The notes beneath the pieces are model-generated. The model did not search any database. It was not told where the DNA came from and was given only the letters and a program-made list of their open reading frames with translations. Shown piece after piece: positions 1 through 8,274 of a stretch of DNA of 64,000 nt. The DNA lies in the NCBI RefSeq assembly GCF_017912535.1, contig NZ_JAERQK010000004.1, positions 186,001-250,000 on the forward strand, written 5' to 3'. The number at the start of each line of letters is the position of its first letter. Within the stretch, counting starts at the first letter, position 1. Made by a program: the position numbers and the translations under genes. This DNA comes from Motiliproteus sediminis (GTDB lineage Bacteria; Pseudomonadota; Gammaproteobacteria; Pseudomonadales; Balneatricaceae).

Positions 1-467
1 TTGATACAGTAACGCAGGCCGGTCGGCTCGGGACCATCCTTGAAGACGTGACCCAGGTGGGAATCGCCATACTTGCTGCGCAACTCCGTACGCGGCCAGA
101 TCAGTTTGTAGTCGGTGTGGGTGACGATGAACTGCTCATCAATGGGTTGATAAAAGCTGGGCCAGCCAGTGCCCGACTTGTACTTGTGGGTGGAGGAGAA
201 CAGCGGCTCACCGCTGACGATATCGACGTAGATGCCCGGTTTTTTATTGTCCCAGTACTCGTTGTCAAACGGTCGCTCGGTCGCATCCTGCTGGGTAACC
301 TGATACTGCAGGGGCGTCAGCATCTGCTTCAGTTGTTCCGCAGGCGGCTTTTGATAGCGCATGGTCGCATCAGTTTCAGCAGCTGGCGCCAGCGGTGCCA
401 GAGTTAGCCCCGCGGCAAGTGTCAGGGTGGTCATGGCGGTGCGAAGCGAGCGACTGATGGTCATCAT
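1..467 (-). CDS. msrB: Peptide methionine-(R)-S-oxide reductase MsrB, exported, truncated by window edge
   Basis: Reduces methionine-R-sulfoxide in damaged proteins. Reading leftward from 467, the protein starts [10 protein letters not shown] with a signal-like hydrophobic stretch ending near APAAE, so it is probably periplasmic. The MsrB core follows: [48 protein letters not shown]. The Cys in RYCIN is the catalytic cysteine of the family. The usual zinc CxxC before PLF is replaced by VDIVSGE and I see no second CxxC, so this is a zinc-free form. The reading frame runs off the left edge and only the last few residues are missing. The start codon is preceded by GGAGAACA. Identity is secure; the periplasmic location is inferred. 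Confidence 0.93.
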   Translation of the reverse strand, partial: MMTISRSLRTAMTTLTLAAGLTLAPLAPAAETDATMRYQKPPAEQLKQMLTPLQYQVTQQDATERPFDNEYWDNKKPGIYVDIVSGEPLFSSTHKYKSGTGWPSFYQPIDEQFIVTHTDYKLIWPRTELRSKYGDSHLGHVFKDGPEPTGLRYCI

Positions 468-542
468 TGTTCTCCGGGTTGATATATCGCATTGGTCTGT
501 GGTGGCGGCGAAAAGTTTAGTTGATCAGCATGCCCGTCTTGC

Positions 543-995
543 TCAGGGCGAAGCCGCCGCCTTGGCAAAGGAGGCCAGCGCGCTGCGCATTTTGTCCAGT
601 ACCCCGGCACAGGTCTGCAGTTGATGGCGATGGGCGAGATAATCCGGGGTGTTGTAGCTCAGCCACACCTTGCCCTCCGCATCCTCCCAAGCCAGCGCCT
701 TCAACGGCAGATCGATGGCGCTACCGCGGTCGCACTGCATCAGACGAGTACCGATGCTGGGGTTGCCGAAAAGCAGCAGTTGCGTGGGCGGCAGAGCTTG
801 TCCTGCCTTGGCGGCTCCGGCCGCGTGGTCAATGCGCGCAAAAACGGTCATCCCTTTGCCGACAGCGGCCGCTTCAAGCCTGTCCAGTGTGGTTGAGACG
901 TCGTGCGCGCTGCGCACGTGGGTAACCCCGCCGGCGGCGTGCAGGGGCGCTACCGGGACAATTAATAGCATTAGCAGTAGTGCTGGACGGTACAT
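543..995 (-). CDS. DUF302 family exported protein
   Basis: A 150-residue protein starting MYRPALLLMLL, with a signal peptide ending around LHAAGG. The mature part has the DUF302 layout: a segment with TLDRLEAAAVGKGMTVFARIDHA, then LLLFGNPSIGTRLMQ, then LPLKALAWEDAEGKVWLSYN. DUF302 proteins are small and of unclear biochemical role, often periplasmic in proteobacteria. I chose the ATG at 995 because it follows GGGAGCAC and gives a clean signal peptide; an upstream in-frame start at 1046 would put charged residues before it. It is divergent from the CDF transporter. The family call is good; the function is unknown. Confidence 0.85.
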   Translation of the reverse strand: MYRPALLLMLLIVPVAPLHAAGGVTHVRSAHDVSTTLDRLEAAAVGKGMTVFARIDHAAGAAKAGQALPPTQLLLFGNPSIGTRLMQCDRGSAIDLPLKALAWEDAEGKVWLSYNTPDYLAHRHQLQTCAGVLDKMRSALASFAKAAASP

Positions 996-1170
996 CAGCT
1001 GTGCTCCCCTGCCAGTTGTTTGGATGCAACCCTGACGCCTGAACAATCCTGTTGTTACAGGGGTTTGATTAAACGGATGTTTGAACTATCGCTCAAGATG
1101 TTGATGCAGGTCCGCGCGCTTCATGGCGGATACCTCTTAAGCTTGGTCAGAGCGTGTTGGGAGTGATGGC

Positions 1171-2292
1171 ATGAGTCAGGAATCGGTACGGGTCGTGCGC
1201 GTTGCGCTGTTTTCTCATGTGGCGGCCACCTTGTTCAAATTGGTAACCGGGGTGATTACCGGCTCGGCGGCGTTGCTGAGCGAAGCGCTGCACAGCCTGC
1301 TGGATGTACTTAATCAGGCAGTACTGTTCAGCAGCGCGCGCAAGGGACGTGCTGCCGGCGATCACGTCTATGCCTATGGTCACGGAAAAACCCGCTATCT
1401 GGTCAACCTTTGGAGCTCCGTGGGACTGTTCTCGATCGGCTGTGGCCTGGGATTGGCCTGGAGCATCTATGCATTGCTGGCGGTAAGCAGGGAGCAACCG
1501 TTGCTGGACGGGGCCAACTGGACCCTGCTGTTGGCGGTCGCCGGCGGCTTGCTAATTCAGGGGTACAGTTTTTTTCTCGCCGCGCGTGACTTTGTCGGGC
1601 GGATGATGGTGGAGCGGCAGCGCAATCCATTTACCTATTTGTTGGGCTGTGGCGATGTGACCTTGGCGGTGATCGTGGTGCAGTCCAGCGCCGGATTGCT
1701 GGGGTTGATGATGGCGGGGGCCGGCGCGGTGGCCACACTGCTGACGCTCAACCCGCTCTGGGACGCGCTGGCCGCGCTCGGGATCGCGGTGTTGATGGGG
1801 TGGGTGGCTTACTATCTGGGCTACCTCTACATGCGTTACCTGACCGATGTGCGTGACCGGTCGGCCGAAACCGCCTTGCGCGAACTGGCCGAAGCCCGCC
1901 GGGCGGTGGAGCGCTGTGACCACATTCATTCGATCATTCTCGATGATCACCGCACGCTGGTATTTGCCGAAATTGAGCTGCAGCAGGAGGCGATGGTGTC
2001 GGGGTTGCTGACCCGTATCAGTGGCGCCAAAAAGCAGCTGTTGCAGCAGTTACCGCAAGCCCAGCGGGGAGAAACCCGAGCGCTGGCGTTTGTGACGGCA
2101 CGGGCAACAGTGGAAGCCACTCTGACACGGGCAGAGGCGATTATCCTGGAGCTGGAACAGAGCCTGCGTGAACAGATGCCACAGGTGGCCGAGGTGTCGA
2201 TTAGGGTTCGGGGGATCAGTGCGTTTGAACTGCCTGAGCCGCCGGTGCGCCGGGCCCCGCCGACTCAGGATGCAGAGGTGGTCTCGCCTTAA
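1171..2292 (+). CDS. Cation diffusion facilitator (CDF) family transporter
   Basis: A 373-residue inner-membrane protein expected to export a divalent metal such as zinc in exchange for protons. The N-terminus has the CDF second-helix motif SEALHSLLDVLNQ with the His and Asp that form the metal site, then the loop motif YAYGHGKTRYL typical of the SLC30A9-like branch. About six hydrophobic segments follow up to residue 220. The C-terminal cytoplasmic domain contains DHIHSIILDDHRTLVFAEIEL and a long charged helix, which is longer than usual for CDF proteins. Start ATG at 1171 follows TTGGGAG. The metal specificity cannot be read from the sequence. Confidence 0.9.
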   Translation: MSQESVRVVRVALFSHVAATLFKLVTGVITGSAALLSEALHSLLDVLNQAVLFSSARKGRAAGDHVYAYGHGKTRYLVNLWSSVGLFSIGCGLGLAWSIYALLAVSREQPLLDGANWTLLLAVAGGLLIQGYSFFLAARDFVGRMMVERQRNPFTYLLGCGDVTLAVIVVQSSAGLLGLMMAGAGAVATLLTLNPLWDALAALGIAVLMGWVAYYLGYLYMRYLTDVRDRSAETALRELAEARRAVERCDHIHSIILDDHRTLVFAEIELQQEAMVSGLLTRISGAKKQLLQQLPQAQRGETRALAFVTARATVEATLTRAEAIILELEQSLREQMPQVAEVSIRVRGISAFELPEPPVRRAPPTQDAEVVSP

Positions 2293-2762
2293 CGGTTATT
2301 TGTCGGGGTGTCGTTTTTTTCGTCCAGCATTTGTGACAGCATCTTGTCGACATCGTCGCCCTGATGACTATCCGCGGCGGTTCCGCTGTTTTGCGGCAGG
2401 GTTTTCAGTTCACTCTTAAGGCGTCGTTCGCCGATAAAACTGCCTTTGCGGGCGATCACCAGCTCGTCACAGTAAACGGTACCTTTGACCTCGCCGCCGT
2501 TTTCGATGATCAGCTCGGCGCAATTGATTTCACCCTCTATCTTGCCGCTGACGTGGATCTCCTGCGCCTGGATGTGGCCGTGGAGTTCGCCCCGTTTACC
2601 CACGGAAACGGTGTCCAGTGACGCGATGCGGCCTTCAAATAACCCGTCGATGTGCAGCTTGCCGACGATGTTCATTTCGCCGGTAAAACGATTGCCCGGA
2701 GCGATTATAGTAACGGCGCTTCGAGCTGATTCAGCGGATGCATTTCTTTTAATGAATCCCAT
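2289..2762 (-). CDS. Bactofilin (polymer-forming cytoskeletal protein)
   Basis: A 157-residue bactofilin. The middle is the right-handed beta-helix repeat typical of the family: NIVGKLHIDGLFEGRI, GKRGELHGHIQAQ, VSGKIEGEINCAEL, NGGEVKGTVYCDEL. Short unstructured tails flank it; the C-terminal tail is rich in Asp, Asn and Thr. Bactofilins assemble into membrane-associated filaments that position cell-wall enzymes. The gene begins inside the end of the upstream M23 peptidase gene with a 58-nt overlap in a different frame. This suggests translational coupling, like the CcmA/Csd pairing in Helicobacter. Its stop overlaps the end of the convergent CDF gene by 4 nt. Confidence 0.93.
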   Translation of the reverse strand: MGFIKRNASAESARSAVTIIAPGNRFTGEMNIVGKLHIDGLFEGRIASLDTVSVGKRGELHGHIQAQEIHVSGKIEGEINCAELIIENGGEVKGTVYCDELVIARKGSFIGERRLKSELKTLPQNSGTAADSHQGDDVDKMLSQMLDEKNDTPTNNR

Positions 2763-3646
2763 GCAATACCCCGTATCTTGGTGAAGATGTCATCGTAGTT
2801 ATCCATGCCCCATTTGACGAAGGGCACGGGGTTGAGCGGCTTGTACAAGTAACGAACCTCATAATGCAGGTGTGGGCCGGTGGATACGCCGGAGTTGCCG
2901 CTATAACCGATCAGCTCCCCCTTTCGCACCAGCTTGCCGCTCTTCACTTTGGCCTGCTTGAGGTGTGCATAGTAACTCTTAAATCCGAAATTATGGTTAA
3001 CGATAACCAGATTGCCGAACCCGCTTTCCTTGTGAAAGCCCGAGTACTCGACGGCACCATCGGCGGTGGCATAAACCGGTGTGCCGGTGTTGGCGAGGAA
3101 GTCCAGCCCGTTGTGGTGGCGCTTTTTGCCGGTTACCGGGTGTTTGCGGTAACCAAAACTGTCGGTGTAGGGGATCCCCTCCACCGGTGAGCCGTTGGGA
3201 ATGCCGCGCAGCATGAACAGTCGCTCGGCGGCGATGTTTTGCAGCGCCTGGGAGCGCTCGAGGGTCATCTCACTGCTGATGGCCAATCCCATCTGGGATT
3301 CCAGCTCTTGCAACGCCGTGCTCCAGCGCTCACGCTCGACTTTGGTTTTGACCAGTTCTTTGCGCTCTTCCTGAATCTGGCCAAGCAGGTCGGTCAGGCC
3401 ATCCAGCTCGGTTCTGACCCGCTCGTTGCTACCCAGTGCGTCGGTGTACAGCGAGGAGAGCAGCTGATGGTCCTGCTCCAGCGAATTGAGGTCGTCGTGG
3501 GTTTTCATCAGCAGCCAGTTGCCGACGGTGAAGCTGGCCAGCAGCAGCGCCACGAACAGGGTGAACAGGTACTTGCCGAGCTTGTTGAGGTTGAATTGCC
3601 ACGAGCCACGGGTCGTGGTGATAGTCAGGATTAATCGGTGTTTCAC
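2705..3646 (-). CDS. M23 family metallopeptidase (LytM-type cell-wall endopeptidase)
   Basis: About 313 residues, anchored by one N-terminal helix (LGKYLFTLFVALLLASFTVG), followed by a periplasmic coiled coil and a C-terminal LytM domain. Zinc ligands and catalytic residues are visible: HHNGLDF (HxxxD) and GPHLHYEV (HxH). SFGYRKHPVTGKKRHH is the usual family entry. M23 enzymes cut peptidoglycan cross-links. The start is uncertain: GTG at 3646 (VKHRLILT) follows GAGG at 5 nt, while an upstream GTG at 3688 would add 14 residues without a good ribosome binding site. Cotranscribed and overlapping with the bactofilin, it is probably the hydrolase the filament positions. Confidence 0.92.
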   Translation of the reverse strand: MKHRLILTITTTRGSWQFNLNKLGKYLFTLFVALLLASFTVGNWLLMKTHDDLNSLEQDHQLLSSLYTDALGSNERVRTELDGLTDLLGQIQEERKELVKTKVERERWSTALQELESQMGLAISSEMTLERSQALQNIAAERLFMLRGIPNGSPVEGIPYTDSFGYRKHPVTGKKRHHNGLDFLANTGTPVYATADGAVEYSGFHKESGFGNLVIVNHNFGFKSYYAHLKQAKVKSGKLVRKGELIGYSGNSGVSTGPHLHYEVRYLYKPLNPVPFVKWGMDNYDDIFTKIRGIAWDSLKEMHPLNQLEAPLL

Positions 3647-3760
3647 GCCTTCCTCGGTACAGCCGGCCAGGTTGGAAAGTGACCTCACTATACGTCAGGA
3701 GTTCCACCCTGTCAGTGGATAAAAGCGCTCTCGTCGCTGGCTGCGCGGGGGCTGCTGGTA

Positions 3761-3943
3761 TTACTGTTTACGCTGGCGCTGGTAATCGTCATAGCTTTGC
3801 GGTTCGGCACACTGTTCGCCGGGGTCGTTACCGCAGCGCTGCTGCTCAATATTCTGCAGGGTGTTGTAGCCGGTTCGCTGCAGCGATTCGCTACTGCAAC
3901 CGGCCAGCAGCATGACTGCTGCGAGTACTAATGTCATCCGCAT
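3761..3943 (-). CDS. Small lipoprotein, unknown function
   Basis: A 60-residue predicted lipoprotein: MRMTLVLAAVMLLAGC carries a clear lipobox (LLAGC), and the mature part is short and polar with two more cysteines (RCGNDPGEQC). The ATG at 3943 follows GGAGGACAAGTG; a GTG immediately upstream at 3946 is an alternative. It lies 20 bp downstream of the AEC carrier on the same strand and is probably cotranscribed. I do not recognise a family. The mature part is too short for an enzyme. Confidence 0.72.
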   Translation of the reverse strand: MRMTLVLAAVMLLAGCSSESLQRTGYNTLQNIEQQRCGNDPGEQCAEPQSYDDYQRQRKQ

Positions 3944-3966
3944 CACTTGTCCTCCGTTGCGCGATA

Positions 3967-4917
3967 TTAAATCAACCCGAAGTGGCGCAGCAAGGTGACG
4001 CCAGCGCTTGTCGTAAGCAGCGAACCGAGGGTGGTGATGACGATAATATTAGCGGCCAGCGCCGCATTGCCCCCCATCGACCGCACCATGACATAGCTGG
4101 CGGCGGCGGTGGGCGCTGATGCCATCAGGAAAAGCACCCCCAGATCGAGACCACGAAAGCCGATCAGCGCTCCTGCTGCGGTAAGGCCGAAGGGCACAAT
4201 GAGCAGCTTGGATACCGAAGCGATCAGCGCGTTGTTGAGGCCATGGCGCAGGGCGCGAAAGTTGAGACTGGCACCGGTGCAAATCAGTGCCAGCGGCAGC
4301 GTCATATGGGCGAAATACTCGCCGGTACGGATCACAATCGCAGGCAGGGTAACGTTGGCCCAGGCAAAGGGGAGCGCGAGCAGAATGCCAATTATCAGCG
4401 GATTGCTGGCAATTCCCTTGAGTGTTGAGCCGATACCTCCATCGCGGTTGAGCGAACGACTCAGGGTGATCACCGACAATACATTGAACAGAATCGTTAC
4501 CAGCGCCAGATACAGCGAGGCTGCGATCAGGCCTTCGTTGCCGTAGGCATTGACACAGTAGGCCAGGCCGATAATACCCATGTTGGAACGAAAGCCGCCC
4601 TGAACGACCACTCCTCGTTCAGAGGCGGGATCTACCCAACGGGCGGAGATCAGTTCCAGCAATAAGAACATGACCAGCGTACCGATCAGCCCGACACCGA
4701 TCAGCGTCAGGTTGGCGGCGTTCTCGATACTGGTTTGGGCGATGCTGATAAACAACAGTGAGGGCAGGGTGATGTTGAACACCAGTCGGGAGCCGATATC
4801 GATAAAATTATCGTTGATCAGCCCGCGTTTGCTGAGCAAGACCCCTAGCGCCAGTACCACGAATATGGGGCCGGTGATGGAGAAGGAAAAAGCCAGTGTC
4901 TGCAGGAAATCGGACAT
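3967..4917 (-). CDS. AEC (auxin efflux carrier) family transporter
   Basis: A 316-residue integral membrane protein with about ten hydrophobic helices. The N-terminal half has the family pattern FVVLALGVLLSKRG and LVFNITLPSLLF. The second half has ASNPLIIGILLALPF and LPLALICTGASLNF, followed by SKLLIVPFGLTAAGALIGF. AEC proteins move small carboxylates such as malate or malonate in bacteria; the substrate cannot be read here. The gene is followed closely by the small lipoprotein. Confidence 0.9.
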   Translation of the reverse strand: MSDFLQTLAFSFSITGPIFVVLALGVLLSKRGLINDNFIDIGSRLVFNITLPSLLFISIAQTSIENAANLTLIGVGLIGTLVMFLLLELISARWVDPASERGVVVQGGFRSNMGIIGLAYCVNAYGNEGLIAASLYLALVTILFNVLSVITLSRSLNRDGGIGSTLKGIASNPLIIGILLALPFAWANVTLPAIVIRTGEYFAHMTLPLALICTGASLNFRALRHGLNNALIASVSKLLIVPFGLTAAGALIGFRGLDLGVLFLMASAPTAAASYVMVRSMGGNAALAANIIVITTLGSLLTTSAGVTLLRHFGLI

Positions 4918-5022
4918 CAGGTTGTAGCCCCGGGCTGCGTCGCGGATCAGGGCGGCGATAGTAACCTAGTGGAATCGGCGAGATAAAGAGCTGAAGTTGA
5001 TGGACTGTTCCGTAGCCTGGGA

Positions 5023-5292
5023 TCAGTAATCGCCCATCACCTCACCCTCCCGGCCGATACAATGCAGTCGTTCGCCCTGCGGTGCCGAGATCCGCTGGCA
5101 ATGGTAGAGCTTGCCGTTGCGGGTCAGGGCCCATACGCCTTTGTCTGCGTCAGCCTGAATCAATACGATGCGACCGCTTTCGAAATCAAGGCTGCTGTTC
5201 AGCCGGGCAGCTCGCTCGGCGGGATCGGCCGCATTGGCGGGCAGGGCCAGTATCCACAGCAGGATGCCGGCGGTTGGGATGATGGCGTTCAT
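5023..5292 (-). CDS. Small exported protein, unknown function
   Basis: An 89-residue protein beginning MNAIIPTAGILLWILALPANAADP, a textbook signal peptide with an ANA-A cleavage site. The mature 65 residues contain two cysteines (LYHCQRI, LHCIGRE) that could form one disulfide. ATG at 5292 follows CCGGAGGATTACACCCC. An in-frame start 11 codons upstream is less likely because it would disrupt the signal peptide. No family recognised. It stands alone, divergent from the autotransporter gene. Confidence 0.7.
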   Translation of the reverse strand: MNAIIPTAGILLWILALPANAADPAERAARLNSSLDFESGRIVLIQADADKGVWALTRNGKLYHCQRISAPQGERLHCIGREGEVMGDY

Positions 5293-5519
5293 GGGGTGTA
5301 ATCCTCCGGTTGCTCCATCCAGCATAGGCTAAGCCGGGGTGGAGCATCGGGGTTCGCCCCCTGCTGTGATCTATTTTCTGATCGATGGTTCGTTTATGCT
5401 GCGCCTTCGCTAACGGACAGGGATGGCTGTTAGTAGACGGTTGGGAGTCAGGCTGGCCGGGCTCCGTCTCTGCTGCTGTTCCTGATATGGTGTCACTGTT
5501 GTACCTATGGAACTGCCAG

Positions 5520-8207
5520 ATGAAACTCTTTCCCGCATCGTTATTACTTGCTTGTCTCACGGTCATCGCGACCATCCCCGAGTCTGCGTGCGCAACGGAT
5601 GCCTATACCGCCACCGGCGAAAGCTACACACTGGTCGCTAACGCCGTCGAGCGTATTGCGCAGGATCCGCTCGACACCAATGCCATTCTGATCAACGCGG
5701 GCAGGGATTCGCGGTACCGCAACCTGCTTGATAGTGGCGATCTGGAGCTTCTTCTGGCCGACGTGGAAGGTGGTGAAAACGCGGTTGCCGAGGCCGCGGA
5801 AGATCTGGTCACGGACTCCCCCTATAAGCTGGTTTCGGTGCATAAAGAGACAATTGGCCGGGTTTCTCTGGCTCAGCTCAATGCGCTCGAGGCGTCCCTG
5901 CGGGAACTGGTAGTGGAGGGGCGTTTGATCGTCATCGACGGGGCGTTGCTGTATGAGCCACCTTCGATCTGGCCCAAAGTGCTGCTTGGCGCCGGCGCCG
6001 CGGCAGGAATCGCCGCTGCGGCGGGTGGCGGAGGTGGTGGTGGAGGTGATGATGCACCGCCGCCTTGGACCGCTCCCAGCTTTGCGGTCAGCGCCAACTA
6101 CAGTGCCGACTATCGCCATCGATTGGTCGGTACCGAACAAGCTCACGCACGAGGTTTGGATGGCAGCGGGGTCACCGTGGGAGTGATCGATAGCGGTTTT
6201 CGAACAACTCACACTGAGCTGAGCGGGCAGTTTGTGGCCTACTACAACGCCTACACCACCAACACCGGAGCCGGCGATGTGGCCGACCTTGACGGCCATG
6301 GAACCTTTATTGCCGGGGTACTGGCTGCCAAGGTTAACGGCAACGGCGTAACTGGCGTCGCACCCGGTGCACAGCTGATCGGGGTGCGTATTGGCGACAA
6401 CGTCGATGGGTCGTTCACCCTGAGTGACGCACAAACCGGCGCCGCGATCGACTATACAGTCGCCCAAGGGGCTGACTTTGTGAACAACTCCTGGGGGGTG
6501 GGTTTGGCCATCAACAGTGTCACCAAAGCGGCCATAGAGGCTGCGAGACCAGCGGAACTGCAGGCATATCGTGATGCCGCCCTTGCGGATGTGGTGATGG
6601 TGTTCGCTAATGGCAACGATGCGCCCACATTGACGCAGCCTAATATCCAGGCGGGGCTGCCTTTTCATTTCGCCGAGCTGAGAGAACACTGGGTGGCGGT
6701 GGGAGCTGTTGGTGCGGATGGCTTGCTCACGGACTACTCCCAGCCCTGTGGCGTGGCGGCGGGCTGGTGTCTGGTCGCGCCCGGGGGTGAAACCGGAAAT
6801 CTGATCATCTCGTCATTCCACACCGGTGATGACACCTACGCGCAGGGGTTTGGTACCTCAGCGGCTACACCCATGGTAACTGGCGCTCTGGCGGTCTTGA
6901 AGCAACGCTTCCCGACGCTCACTAACGATGTGATCGTTGATCGCCTGTTCCTGACGGCCAATAAAACTGGCCCCTACGCCAACAGCGCGATCTACGGTCA
7001 GGGGCTTTTGGACCTCAACAAAGCCACTGACCCGGTTGGGCCGCTTGCGGTGGTGAATCCGCTCATCAACAAGAGTCAGGGGCAGCCATCACTGGCGCTG
7101 AACGAGGTTAATCTGGCACTGAGTAACGGTTACGGTGCGTCATTGGCTGAGGTGCTGGCCGGTAACCGGCTGGCCGTGGCTGACACTCAGGGGGCGGGAT
7201 TCTTTATTAACTTTGACCAATTAGTGACGCCTGCTCCGGGTGACGATGATCTGGAGGCGTTGCTGGCCGATTATCGTGCGAAGGGCCTGCCGGCGTCGGG
7301 ATTTATAGGCAGTGCCGAACTGAGCATAAGGTTCTCGGGGACAGGCGACCAGGCTCGCGTTGAACGATTGCAGGTGGCTGCTCAGAGTTCGAACTGGCGC
7401 TATCAGTGGGGTATGGGCCAGCAGCCTGACTCGTTGTTGAGTCCCTCTCCGGCCGATAGCTTTACTAGCCGCCGTTTCGGACTGCCGATTGCCGAGGAGG
7501 CTGACCGCTACTGGAGTGCCGCCGGCGCCTTGCAGTGGGGTGACTGGACGCTGGGCTCAATGTGGGTGATGCCGGCACGAATGGATGATGAATCGGCGGC
7601 GATGCAGAGTCGCGCGGCGTCGTTGGGGCTGGGGTGGCGACAACCGGCCGGTGTCCTGCAGTTGGGGCTGCAACTGGGTGTCGGCGAGGAGCAGGAGGGT
7701 ATGCTGGGTGCAGATTTTTCGGGGGCGTTCGGTATTCAGGGGGACACCCCGTATCGTTTTGCGAGTTTCTGGGGCGAGCTGGATTTGACTACGCAGACCC
7801 GTTTGCAAGCGATGGCGACTATGGCCTGGCTGCAGCCCGGGTTGATGGCGGATAGCCTGATCACCGATATCAGCGAGCAGCGTGCGGAAACCATGGCCTT
7901 TTGGCTCCAACACCAGCTCGACTCCCGGCAGCAGTTCGGCGTTGGTGTTAGCCAGCCGCTGCGGCTGGCATCGGGCCGCATGACGCTGACCTATTCCGAT
8001 GGTTATGAGGGCAATCAATTCAATACCCGTCGCCAGCAGCTAGACCTTTCTGCGGGCGCACGTCAGTTGGATTACGAGCTGTTTTACCGGTTCTCCTCAC
8101 CTGCCGGGTTGCAGATGAAGTCATCGTTGATCTACCAGCACAACGCCGGCCATCGAGCAGGCGAAACCAATGCCATGCTGTTGCTCGCTGCTCAGCAGCC
8201 TTTCTGA
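5520..8207 (+). CDS. Subtilisin-like (S8) serine protease autotransporter
   Basis: An 895-residue surface protease. A signal peptide (to about ACAT, residue 25) is followed by a 130-residue N-terminal region and a hydrophobic Ala/Gly segment ending in eight glycines (about residues 155-176). The S8 domain has the full triad: Asp224 (VTVGVIDSGF), His260 (DLDGHGTFIAG) and Ser447 (GFGTSAATPMVTG), with an Asn oxyanion region in NNSWG and FANGND. After about residue 600 the sequence is rich in alternating aromatic strands, such as YWSAAGALQWGDWTLGSMW and LDYELFYRFSS, and ends in Phe (QQPF). This fits a C-terminal beta-barrel translocator. The start is set at MKLFPASLL (5520), where the signal peptide begins. 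Substrates are unknown. Confidence 0.9.
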   Translation: MKLFPASLLLACLTVIATIPESACATDAYTATGESYTLVANAVERIAQDPLDTNAILINAGRDSRYRNLLDSGDLELLLADVEGGENAVAEAAEDLVTDSPYKLVSVHKETIGRVSLAQLNALEASLRELVVEGRLIVIDGALLYEPPSIWPKVLLGAGAAAGIAAAAGGGGGGGGDDAPPPWTAPSFAVSANYSADYRHRLVGTEQAHARGLDGSGVTVGVIDSGFRTTHTELSGQFVAYYNAYTTNTGAGDVADLDGHGTFIAGVLAAKVNGNGVTGVAPGAQLIGVRIGDNVDGSFTLSDAQTGAAIDYTVAQGADFVNNSWGVGLAINSVTKAAIEAARPAELQAYRDAALADVVMVFANGNDAPTLTQPNIQAGLPFHFAELREHWVAVGAVGADGLLTDYSQPCGVAAGWCLVAPGGETGNLIISSFHTGDDTYAQGFGTSAATPMVTGALAVLKQRFPTLTNDVIVDRLFLTANKTGPYANSAIYGQGLLDLNKATDPVGPLAVVNPLINKSQGQPSLALNEVNLALSNGYGASLAEVLAGNRLAVADTQGAGFFINFDQLVTPAPGDDDLEALLADYRAKGLPASGFIGSAELSIRFSGTGDQARVERLQVAAQSSNWRYQWGMGQQPDSLLSPSPADSFTSRRFGLPIAEEADRYWSAAGALQWGDWTLGSMWVMPARMDDESAAMQSRAASLGLGWRQPAGVLQLGLQLGVGEEQEGMLGADFSGAFGIQGDTPYRFASFWGELDLTTQTRLQAMATMAWLQPGLMADSLITDISEQRAETMAFWLQHQLDSRQQFGVGVSQPLRLASGRMTLTYSDGYEGNQFNTRRQQLDLSAGARQLDYELFYRFSSPAGLQMKSSLIYQHNAGHRAGETNAMLLLAAQQPF

Positions 8208-8209
8208 TT

Positions 8210-8250
8210 GCGGCAGCAGGCGAGGGCGGTAGCGCGACGATTGCTGCCGC
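8210..8250. terminator. Possible bidirectional terminator hairpin
   Basis: Perfect 9-bp inverted repeat GCGGCAGCA / TGCTGCCGC with a 23-nt loop, in the 67-bp gap between the convergent autotransporter and malonyltransferase-fold genes. The T-run is weak on both sides, so the call rests on position and stem quality. Confidence 0.5.
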
Positions 8251-8274
8251 TCTGCGCTTTGGCCGGCTTGCGGT

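Noticed and set aside
6010-6050. Glycine-codon run as a phase-variable repeat
   Set aside because: The GGN codons are mixed (GGC, GGA, GGT), so the DNA is not a pure repeat likely to slip.
5544-6689. A 381-codon minus-strand frame opposite the autotransporter
   Set aside because: Antisense to the intact S8 domain with its catalytic residues; no ribosome binding site or family features.
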